DNA of 33,915 nucleotides from Pseudomonadota bacterium (GTDB lineage: Bacteria; Pseudomonadota; Gammaproteobacteria; Pseudomonadales; Moraxellaceae), in contig JAJXWR010000023.1 in the NCBI GenBank assembly GCA_021781515.1, positions 1 to 33,915 of the forward strand, written 5' to 3'. Positions 16,782-23,301 of the stretch are shown here, piece after piece (the stretch's first letter is position 1; each line of letters begins with the position of its first letter). A program made the translations under genes and the position numbers. The notes beneath the pieces were generated by a model. The model ran no database searches and was not told the origin of the DNA. It saw nothing but the letters and a program-made list of their open reading frames with translations.

Positions 16782-18458
16782 TTAATGCATCTGCTGTTTC
16801 TGAGAAGGCTGCCCTGCAATGGGAATTGTCCGCAACTGCACTGAAGCCACGTCAAACGCCTTGATCCAGGGAGCCACCTGGGGGTGCTCCCGCAGTTCAA
16901 GCAAACGTTGCTGCCGCAGCTGTTCCTGTTCAGTCTCCTGCCATTGCTGCGGAGTTTCCTGAACCAGGGTGCGCTGCAGGAGGCGTAACTGTAATCCGGG
17001 AGCACCTGTATAGGTCGCCAATCGCTGGCGTAACCCTTCCTGGGCAAGTTCTAACACCGAAATAGCGGCCCGGCTATGCAATTCCCAGACTGAATTACCG
17101 GTAGAAACAGGAAGGCTTTGCATGGCCACGGTTTTCAATACACCATCTAATGCCATTTCATTAATAATCCCGAACCACGTTCTGGCATCCAGTCCTGGAC
17201 CCACTTCATTGTTCAGCGGCCTGACCTCCTGTGGCTCTCGCCCCTTGGGTACCTCTGCCGTATCAATACGCTCAACTGCCTGCGGTAAAACAGGCGAATG
17301 GTTCGCATCGCCCGGATTTTTATCAGTTTTTTCTGCAACCGTACGGTGCACCGGCGGTTTCCCCCCCCCTTCACCGACGAGGGGAGCTACCGGGCGAAAC
17401 GCCAACATCCGCAATACTGTCATTTCAAATCCGGAGCGCAGATCATAGGCCAGTGGTAAATCCCGGCGCCCCTGCACAGCAATCTGATAATACAACTGCA
17501 ACAGTTCAGGCGTTATCGAACGGGCGAGCAACGCCAGCTCAGGTGACTCTGCGGCACGTTCAGGTAACACCTGTAATAACGACAACTGATGCAGGACATA
17601 TAAAACCTCCTCCAGCACTTTCGCAAAATCCAGCGACTGAGAGGCCATCTGACTAATCAGATGCAGCGCCTCTGCTCCTGCATCAGCGGCAATTTTCTCC
17701 AGTAACTGCCGCACCAGGGTACGATCCACAGTTCCTAACAGGGCCGCTACGTCTTCGGCATTGAGCTGTCCAGAACCAAAAGCCAAGGCCTGATCGGTCA
17801 ACGACAAGGCATCACGCATGGACCCTTGAGCGGCATGGGCAAGAATCTGCAACGATGCCGCATCAAACGCCAACGCTTCCTGATGCAACACCCACTCCAA
17901 GTGAGCCACGATGTTTTTACCCGACATCGGTTTCAACGCAAACTGCAAGCAGCGCGACAACACCGTCACCGGCAATTTTTGCGGGTCAGTCGTCGCCAGC
18001 AGAAATTTGACATGTTCCGGTGGCTCTTCCAGGGTTTTCAACAACGCATTGAAACTATGCGCCGATAACATGTGCACTTCATCAATCAGATAGACTTTGT
18101 AACGTCCACGGACGGGCGCATAAGGCACATTATCCAGCAATTCCCGCGTATCTTCGACCCGAGTGCGGGAGGCAGCATCGATTTCCAGCAAATCGACATA
18201 TTTACCCTCCCGGATATCACAACAACTACTACACACGCCACAAGGCGAGGCGCTGACGCCTTGTTCACAGTTGAGGCACCGCGCTAAAATTCTGGCAATC
18301 GTTGTTTTACCCACTCCCCGGGTACCGGTAAACAGATACGCATGGTGCAATCGCCCCTGCTCCAAGGCATGCGTTAACGCCCTCGCCACATGCTCCTGCC
18401 CCACCAGTTGCGAAAAACTGCCCGGACGATATTTTCGTGCCAATACCTGATAAGACAT
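16782..18458 (-). CDS. dnaX: DNA polymerase III subunit gamma/tau
   Basis: Clamp-loader ATPase of the replisome. The 558-aa protein has Walker A GTRGVGKTT (about 45-53), a zinc module with Cys residues C64, C73, C76 and C79 (LNCEQGVSASPCGVCSSC), and Walker B LIDEVHML (124-131). A sensor region and a variable linker (about 370-430) rich in Pro/Glu/Lys precede the C-terminal tau domain. ATG at 18458 gives the canonical MSYQVLARKYRP; a TTG at 18476 would extend it by six. No A-AAA-AAG slippery heptamer is visible in the linker. The usual downstream partners ybaB-recR are absent; mpl follows instead. Confidence 0.96.
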   Translation of the reverse strand: MSYQVLARKYRPGSFSQLVGQEHVARALTHALEQGRLHHAYLFTGTRGVGKTTIARILARCLNCEQGVSASPCGVCSSCCDIREGKYVDLLEIDAASRTRVEDTRELLDNVPYAPVRGRYKVYLIDEVHMLSAHSFNALLKTLEEPPEHVKFLLATTDPQKLPVTVLSRCLQFALKPMSGKNIVAHLEWVLHQEALAFDAASLQILAHAAQGSMRDALSLTDQALAFGSGQLNAEDVAALLGTVDRTLVRQLLEKIAADAGAEALHLISQMASQSLDFAKVLEEVLYVLHQLSLLQVLPERAAESPELALLARSITPELLQLYYQIAVQGRRDLPLAYDLRSGFEMTVLRMLAFRPVAPLVGEGGGKPPVHRTVAEKTDKNPGDANHSPVLPQAVERIDTAEVPKGREPQEVRPLNNEVGPGLDARTWFGIINEMALDGVLKTVAMQSLPVSTGNSVWELHSRAAISVLELAQEGLRQRLATYTGAPGLQLRLLQRTLVQETPQQWQETEQEQLRQQRLLELREHPQVAPWIKAFDVASVQLRTIPIAGQPSQKQQMH

Positions 18459-18573
18459 GGGAGATTTAATACTCAAAATCGGGTAACTGTATGCCCCTGG
18501 TTAATATCCTGTGCCCAGTCACTCGACCGGATTACACACGGCTATATTACTACACTTCAGCTGACGCTAAGCA

Positions 18574-19488
18574 TCATGCGGTTTCCGTAAGTGAATATTC
18601 GGCCTTCAACCGGGTTAACAACTGATCTTTTTCACTCCAGAGTTGATTCACCCACGCCTGAAAATGCTGTCGAAACGCCGGATCATTTTCATAATCGCCC
18701 TGGAGAATGTCCGGAGGCAATGTTACTTTATCCACACGCACGACAATCCGTTCAATCCGCCCACAGACAAAATCCCAGAATGAAGTGCGGTTATCCGGAT
18801 AAAACAACGTCACATTTATCATACTGTGAATTCTTCCGCCCATCGCCGATAAAACAAACGAAGCACCACCCGCTTTGGGTCGTAACAAGTGGGTATATGG
18901 TGATTTCTGTGCCTGATGTTTGGCCGGGGTAAAACGCGTCCCTTCCATGAAATTCATGACTGAGACCGGGACATACCTGAATTTCTCACAGGCTTTTTGC
19001 GTCGCCAGCAGATCTTTTCCTGCCTGTTCCGGATGTTTTTGCAGATAGTCTCTGGAAAAACGCTGCATAAAAGGAAAGTCCAGCGCCCACCACGCCATTC
19101 CTAAAAATGGCACCCAGATAAGTTGTTGTTTCAAAAAAAACTTGAGCATCGGGATACGTCGATTGAACAGGCGTTGCAAGACCAGGATATCGCTCCAGCC
19201 CTGATGATTGCTGACTACAAAATACCAGCCTGCATGCTGCAAATCCTCCATCCCCTGCACCTCCCACACCGTTTTTTGGGTCAGGCGCTGCAAAGCGTTA
19301 TTGATCGACATCCAGAGTTCAGCAATCCAGATAATAAGCCGCGTCATCAACTTAATCCAGAAATCAACAGGGATCATCAGCTTGAACAAGGCCACCGTGA
19401 CCAGCAGTGTCACCAGTATCACGGTATTCACCGCCATTCCCAACATCACTATCACGCCTTTCAGTAAAGGCGGCATCCAGACCAACAT
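18574..19488 (-). CDS. YihG-like membrane acyltransferase (LPLAT family)
   Basis: Probable 1-acylglycerol-3-phosphate acyltransferase acting at the inner membrane. The 304-aa protein resembles E. coli YihG (about 310 aa) over its whole length. It has N-terminal transmembrane segments (about 10-55) and the catalytic H-x4-D as H95...D100 in NHQGWSD. KFFLKQQLIWVPFLGMAWWALDFPFM and the glycerol-phosphate motif FMEGTRFT (182-185) follow, then NVTLFYPDN and DYENDPAFRQHFQAWVNQLW. The frame is open to TTG at 19542; ATG at 19488 with GGGGGA upstream is preferred, which leaves the promoter and operator outside the gene. Control is probably shared with fabA through the palindrome at 19524-19539. Confidence 0.9.
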   Translation of the reverse strand: MLVWMPPLLKGVIVMLGMAVNTVILVTLLVTVALFKLMIPVDFWIKLMTRLIIWIAELWMSINNALQRLTQKTVWEVQGMEDLQHAGWYFVVSNHQGWSDILVLQRLFNRRIPMLKFFLKQQLIWVPFLGMAWWALDFPFMQRFSRDYLQKHPEQAGKDLLATQKACEKFRYVPVSVMNFMEGTRFTPAKHQAQKSPYTHLLRPKAGGASFVLSAMGGRIHSMINVTLFYPDNRTSFWDFVCGRIERIVVRVDKVTLPPDILQGDYENDPAFRQHFQAWVNQLWSEKDQLLTRLKAEYSLTETA

Positions 19489-19520
19489 AAGCGCCAATCC
19501 CCCATCACTCCCATGACCTA

Positions 19521-19549
19521 ATAATATACATTTGTATATCAACTGTCAT
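19521..19549 (-). promoter_or_regulatory. Acyltransferase promoter with embedded operator TATACA-N2-TGTATA
   Basis: On the minus strand ATGACA (19549-19544), a 17-base spacer and TATTAT (19526-19521) are each one base from consensus. A perfect 16-bp palindrome (19524-19539, core TATACA-TT-TGTATA on the plus strand) fills most of the spacer and touches the -10. It has the same half-sites and 2-bp spacing as the palindrome before fabA. The position implies repression. Confidence 0.7.
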
Positions 19550-19575
19550 CCACCTTATAAGCGGCCTCTCTTAAA

Positions 19576-19601
19576 AAAGCCTACCTTAGGTGGATGGCTT
19601 T
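19576..19601 (-). terminator. Terminator-like hairpin with T run, minus strand
   Basis: On the minus strand AAAGCC-ATCC-ACC-TAA-GGT-A-GGC precedes TTTTTT. The inner and outer stems are split by an unequal internal loop. No minus-strand gene ends here, so it may insulate the acyltransferase promoter or be left over from a lost gene. Confidence 0.35.
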
Positions 19602-19963
19602 GCCACTGGTCTGAAAGCCATCGCCTTGGGATTGCAATTGTGGTCTTGAATTGATAGCATCCATACACTGTCGTTCTCTGGAAAAACCGATGACCCAAGT
19701 CTTCTGTAGCAAGACTCAGAAAATCTGGAAAAGACAATCAGCAAAATGCGGGTTGAGTGGGTGGTTTGAGGAGATCGATGAAGGATAGAATCGATAAAGG
19801 ATAGAATCGATTAGAATAGGCACCGGATCACAATTCAAATAACAATAAATGTGTCGGGCAGGTCGTTCAGATAATCAAGGGGTGTAGTGTCGGAATTCGC
19901 TGCAATGCCCGGTTGGTGTGCCTGAATGATGTGACCGAGTGTGGCGATGGAGAACTAATAAAA
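19602..19963. other. Non-coding spacer with a 16-bp tandem repeat
   Basis: AAGGATAGAATCGAT occurs at 19781-19795 and again at 19797-19811 (16-base period), followed by a partial third unit (TAGAATAGG). The repeat lies about 150-180 bp before the exported orphan gene. Otherwise I see no gene; a 60-codon minus-strand frame (19555-19737) has no recognisable features. Confidence 0.5.
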
Positions 19964-20659
19964 ATGAATCTGAATATATTTAAACACACCCGAAAAGTGG
20001 TCGTCGTGTCGTCGCTGTTTTTCCTTGCATTAGTCGCTCAGGCTGAAACCCTTGATTCAGGGAGTGCGGATGATCGACCAAAACTGGAGTCGTTTACCAG
20101 CTACGAAGACTTTCAAAAAGCCCTGAAATTGTGGCAGGATAATCGCCTGGAAAAACAGGGTGAATTGCCCTCACAACGCGGGGCATTGTCTGAGGTGGAC
20201 ATTGATAAACTGCACAACGCCTTCAAGCCTCGGACTATTTATGTCAAACCGGAAATAAAGAAACAGGTTGTCAAAAAAGAAAATCTGGATTCAGCGATTC
20301 ATCAGGCCCCGAAACTAAGTGCTGAAGAAGCGGGTCAAGTGTCCCTGAGCAGCAACCCGGATTTGCAAGCCTCAGACAATGGGAATCTTTCGGCGACAGC
20401 CATCGCCGGTGCACTGGGAGCGACAGCGGCCGGTGGTAATGCGCCGGTAGTTCAGAGCAAGTTACAGGGTAACGTCGATTCACAATCGGCGCTCAATAAT
20501 GTAGCGAATCAGGAACGCGGCCAACAGAATACCAGTCTTCCCACCAACAATGCGTTTATGATGACTACCGCAGAGGGTTCAGCTTCGTTGCCCGGGTCTT
20601 CTGCGGTGAATATCGTGCAACGGACAACGATGAGTTCGTCAATGCCAACCTTGCATTAA
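19964..20659 (+). CDS. Exported orphan protein
   Basis: I do not recognise this 231-aa protein. Residues 1-27 (MNLNIFKHTRKVVVVSSLFF, LALVAQA) form a clear Sec signal peptide: Lys/Arg-rich start, hydrophobic core and AQA cleavage site before ETLDSG. The mature part starts with an acidic charged region (FTSYEDFQKALKLWQDNRLEKQG). A Lys-rich stretch (KPEIKKQVVKKENL) and an Ala/Gly/Ser/Asn/Gln-rich, low-complexity C-terminal half follow, suggesting an unstructured periplasmic or surface protein. It has no cysteine near the cleavage site, so it is not a lipoprotein. ATG at 19964 is chosen for GGAGA at 19949-19953; an upstream in-frame start at 19913 would bury the signal peptide. Confidence 0.7.
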   Translation: MNLNIFKHTRKVVVVSSLFFLALVAQAETLDSGSADDRPKLESFTSYEDFQKALKLWQDNRLEKQGELPSQRGALSEVDIDKLHNAFKPRTIYVKPEIKKQVVKKENLDSAIHQAPKLSAEEAGQVSLSSNPDLQASDNGNLSATAIAGALGATAAGGNAPVVQSKLQGNVDSQSALNNVANQERGQQNTSLPTNNAFMMTTAEGSASLPGSSAVNIVQRTTMSSSMPTLH

Positions 20660-20669
20660 GGTCGGCATT
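20641..20669 (+). terminator. Hairpin at the end of the exported orphan gene
   Basis: AATGCCAACCTT (20641-20652) and AAGGTCGGCATT (20658-20669) pair at 11 of 12 positions around a 5-base loop overlapping the stop codon, followed by GCTTT. Probable terminator shared with convergent rlmB. Confidence 0.5.
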
Positions 20670-20695
20670 GCTTTAACCCACTCACACCGCTCAAG

Positions 20696-21499
20696 TCAGG
20701 CTTCAGGCTTCAGGCTTCTCTGATAAGTTGGTGAGTGGGTGCTGTTTCTGTGACGCATGATTTCGTAAAGCACAATACCCGTAGCCACCGATACGTTCAG
20801 GCTTTCCACGTAGCCCGACATCGGCAAAAAGGCCAGTACATCACAATGTTCTTTGGTCAAGCGCCGCAATCCTGTACCTTCTGCCCCCAACACCACGCCA
20901 ACGGCCCCCTGTACCTTGGATGCCTGTGTGGTGGTGGATTCATAGAAATTTACTGCCGTTTCACTGCGCGCCAGACCAATGAGATAAACGCCCGCCTCAC
21001 TTAACTGACGCATGACCCGTGCCAGATTGGTTACCTGAAAAAAAGGCACCCATTCGGCCGCTCCGGCCGCCACCTTGCGCACCACCGGGGTTATTCCAGT
21101 GGCACGGTCTTTAGGCACCACCACGGCACTGACACCAGCCGCATCGGCACTACGCAGGCAAGCGCCCAGATTATGTGGATCAGTGACGCCATCCAGCAAC
21201 AAGAGTACAGGTTGCTTTCCCCACTCCGGCAAGCGTTGCAGCAAATCATGCTCATTGCCGGGTTCCTCTGCACGTACCCTGGCCACCACGCCCTGATGAG
21301 CCTGATCGCTCGCCAGATGATCCAGCTGCGCCCGGGAACGACGCTGTATCAGTAACCCTAAAGCCCCAGCCAACTGCAATACCTGTTGCATGCGTTGATC
21401 GGAACGTTCTGTGGCAACAAAGAGTTCCAGAATCCGTTCCGGCGTTCGCTCTAACAGTGAAATAACAGGATGTAAACCATACAACCATTGATCAGACAT
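20696..21499 (-). CDS. rlmB: 23S rRNA (guanosine-2'-O-)-methyltransferase RlmB
   Basis: SPOUT-class methyltransferase that modifies G2251 of 23S rRNA (E. coli numbering). The 267-aa protein has an N-terminal substrate-binding domain (MSDQWLYGLHPVISLLE). The knotted domain has three SpoU motifs: DPHNLGACLRSADAAGV, VLGAEGTGLRRL and LPMSGYVESLNVSVATGIVLYEI. ATG at 21499 is preferred to an upstream TTG. It is longer than E. coli RlmB (243) because of a C-terminal tail (HRNSTHSPTYQRSLKPEA). The tail's 3' end coincides with three tandem copies of CAGGCTT at 20697-20717, so the tail probably drifts by slippage. No rnr gene is adjacent. Confidence 0.95.
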   Translation of the reverse strand: MSDQWLYGLHPVISLLERTPERILELFVATERSDQRMQQVLQLAGALGLLIQRRSRAQLDHLASDQAHQGVVARVRAEEPGNEHDLLQRLPEWGKQPVLLLLDGVTDPHNLGACLRSADAAGVSAVVVPKDRATGITPVVRKVAAGAAEWVPFFQVTNLARVMRQLSEAGVYLIGLARSETAVNFYESTTTQASKVQGAVGVVLGAEGTGLRRLTKEHCDVLAFLPMSGYVESLNVSVATGIVLYEIMRHRNSTHSPTYQRSLKPEA

Positions 21500-21620
21500 A
21501 ATACTCAATCAGAAAAGAACACTGCACACTCACCAGACAAACCAGGACTTGCCTACAGCGTTCCTGCCTGATTCAAGGGGATATCATTTCAGCAAAAACA
21601 CCACCTCATGAATTACCGCC

Positions 21621-21818
21621 TCAATCGACAGTATCCTGGTGATCCGCATTATCCTTCTCACGTTGAATTCTCTGATAAATCTCCTCACGGTGCACCGCAA
21701 CATCCTTCGGTGCATTGACGCCGATGCGAACCTGATTGCCTTTGACCCCAAGAACTGTCACCGTTACTTCATCCCCCACCATCAAGGTTTCACCCACCCT
21801 CCGGGTTAAAATCAGCAT
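21621..21818 (-). CDS. csrA: Carbon storage regulator CsrA
   Basis: Dimeric RNA-binding post-transcriptional regulator that recognises GGA in hairpin loops near ribosome sites. The 65-aa protein begins [20 protein letters not shown], with the RNA-contacting L4 and R44 regions ([10 protein letters not shown]) conserved. The acidic, Gln-rich tail ([11 protein letters not shown]) is variable in the family. The ribosome site AAGGAG lies seven bases before the ATG. It follows lysC with about 144 bp between them, the alaS-lysC-csrA order seen in Pseudomonas-like genomes. Confidence 0.97.
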   Translation of the reverse strand: MLILTRRVGETLMVGDEVTVTVLGVKGNQVRIGVNAPKDVAVHREEIYQRIQREKDNADHQDTVD

Positions 21819-21898
21819 CGCATTCTCCTTAAAACTCCCTCAATTGACTCATTTCCTGGATGCAGAACATGGTTTATGACTTCCATCTCCCTTAAGTA
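21819..21898 (-). promoter_or_regulatory. csrA leader with five GGA motifs
   Basis: On the transcribed strand GGA occurs at 21828-21826 (the ribosome site), 21838-21836, 21856-21854, 21884-21882 and 21890-21888. CsrA is known to bind several such sites in its own E. coli leader and repress translation, so autoregulation is likely here. Confidence 0.5.
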
Positions 21899-21962
21899 TC
21901 GTCCAGATTTGTAGTAATGAAAGAAAAAAATTACGGTTAAATTAAATTCACAGATGTCTGTT

Positions 21963-23195
21963 TCAAACCACCCCAACAGAGTCCAGCCCAAACGCCGTAT
22001 GCAAAGCCCGCACGGCCAATTCCATGTACTTCTCTTGCAACACCACCGATATTTTAATTTCTGAGGTGGAAATCATCTGAATATTGATGTTTTCATGGGC
22101 CAATGTAGCAAACATCTGACTCGCCACACCTGCGTGCGAACGCATCCCGACACCCACCAGCGAGACCTTGGCAATCTTATCATCGGCTGTCACTTCTTTG
22201 GCACCGACATCACGAGAGACCTGTTCAAGTATACTCAATACCTTGCGGTAATCATTGCGGTGCACGGTAAAGGTAAAATCAGTGGTGTTATCCGCAGCGA
22301 CATTTTGCACAATCATGTCGACTTCAATATTGGCCTGCCCCACCGGCCCCAGAATCCGGAACGCCACTCCGGGAATGTCAGGAACTCCCCTTACCGTAAA
22401 TTTTGCTTCATCGCGATTGAATGCGATTCCTGAAATGACCGGTTGTTCCATGCTTTCCTCCGAATCGACCGTAATCAGTGTTCCAGCCCCGCCCTCTGCA
22501 AAACTCGATAGCACACGTAAAGGCACATTATATTTTCCAGCAAATTCCACCGAACGGATCTGTAAGACCTTAGAACCCAGACTGGCCATTTCCAGCATTT
22601 CTTCAAAGGTGATACGCTCCAGTCGGCGTGCTTGCGGCACCACTCGCGGATCCGTGGTATAGACCCCGTCAACGTCGGTGTAAATCTGACATTCGTCCGC
22701 CTTGAGTGCAGCCGCTAGGGCAACCCCCGTCGTGTCCGATCCGCCCCGTCCCAAGGTGGTAATATTACCCTCGTCATCCACGCCCTGAAAACCGGCAACA
22801 ATCACAATACGCCCCGACTGCAGGTCTTTTTGCATCCGTTCGACATCAATATGCTCTATACGTGCCTTCGTGTAGGCTTTGTCAGTACGTACGGCCACCT
22901 GAGCCCCCGTATAAGATCGGGCAGGCGCACCACGACTTTGCAACGCCATTGCCAGCAAGGCAATGGTTACCTGCTCCCCAGTACTGACCATCTGATCCAG
23001 TTCCCGTGGATCCGGATCCGCCGTAACCGCCGTAGCCAAAGCAATCAGCCGGTTAGTCTCGCCGCTCATCGCCGAAACAACCACCACCAACTGATGTCCC
23101 TGCGCACGCCATTTCAGCACCCGCTCAGCCACCGCCTGAATGCGCTCCGGTGTTCCCACCGACGTACCGCCGTATTTTTGAACAATCAATGCCAT
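21963..23195 (-). CDS. lysC: Aspartate kinase
   Basis: Phosphorylates aspartate, the first step to lysine, methionine, threonine and diaminopimelate. The 410-aa monofunctional enzyme begins MALIVQKYGGTSVGTPERI (substrate lysine in KYGGTS). It continues with GFQGVDDEGNITTLGRGGSDTT and the DGVYTTDPR block. Two ACT domains fill residues about 265-410 (GVPDIPGVAFRILGPVGQANIEVDMIVQN; LVGVGMRSHAGVASQMFATLAHENINIQMI) and should bind the feedback inhibitors lysine and/or threonine. ATG at 23195 is chosen over ATG at 23213 because AGGA lies between them and an extended -10 at 23224-23229 leaves a short leader. Confidence 0.96.
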   Translation of the reverse strand: MALIVQKYGGTSVGTPERIQAVAERVLKWRAQGHQLVVVVSAMSGETNRLIALATAVTADPDPRELDQMVSTGEQVTIALLAMALQSRGAPARSYTGAQVAVRTDKAYTKARIEHIDVERMQKDLQSGRIVIVAGFQGVDDEGNITTLGRGGSDTTGVALAAALKADECQIYTDVDGVYTTDPRVVPQARRLERITFEEMLEMASLGSKVLQIRSVEFAGKYNVPLRVLSSFAEGGAGTLITVDSEESMEQPVISGIAFNRDEAKFTVRGVPDIPGVAFRILGPVGQANIEVDMIVQNVAADNTTDFTFTVHRNDYRKVLSILEQVSRDVGAKEVTADDKIAKVSLVGVGMRSHAGVASQMFATLAHENINIQMISTSEIKISVVLQEKYMELAVRALHTAFGLDSVGVV

Positions 23196-23223
23196 AACTA
23201 TGTAATTCCTCATTGAGTTTTAA

Positions 23224-23232
23224 ATTATAACA
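23224..23232 (-). promoter_or_regulatory. lysC promoter, extended -10 TGtTATAAT
   Basis: On the minus strand TGTTATAAT gives a perfect TATAAT plus the TGn extension, 29 bp before the lysC ATG. The -35 region is AT-rich without a good hexamer. The leader is short, so I see no room for a lysine riboswitch. Confidence 0.6.
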
Positions 23233-23301
23233 CGTTGATTTGTGCGTTTATTGCGTTTATTTTTAAAATGTTAAAATTAAAATCCTGAACGGATCCGACA
23301 G

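Noticed and set aside
15398-17047. Mpl reading frame extended 93 codons upstream
   Set aside because: The extension overlaps dnaX antisense-free coding in another frame, has Cys/Arg/Ser-rich shadow composition, and ATG 16768 has a good ribosome site and a family-typical N terminus.
17330-17350. A-rich run in the dnaX linker as a frameshift site
   Set aside because: The run reads GCA GAA AAA ACT in frame, which does not form an X-XXY-YYZ slippery heptamer.
19555-19737. 60-codon minus-strand frame before the exported orphan
   Set aside because: No recognisable domain, no ribosome site, and a terminator-like hairpin falls inside it.
19781-19811. Tandem 16-bp repeat as a CRISPR array
   Set aside because: Only two full units, one-base spacing, no variable spacers and no cas genes.
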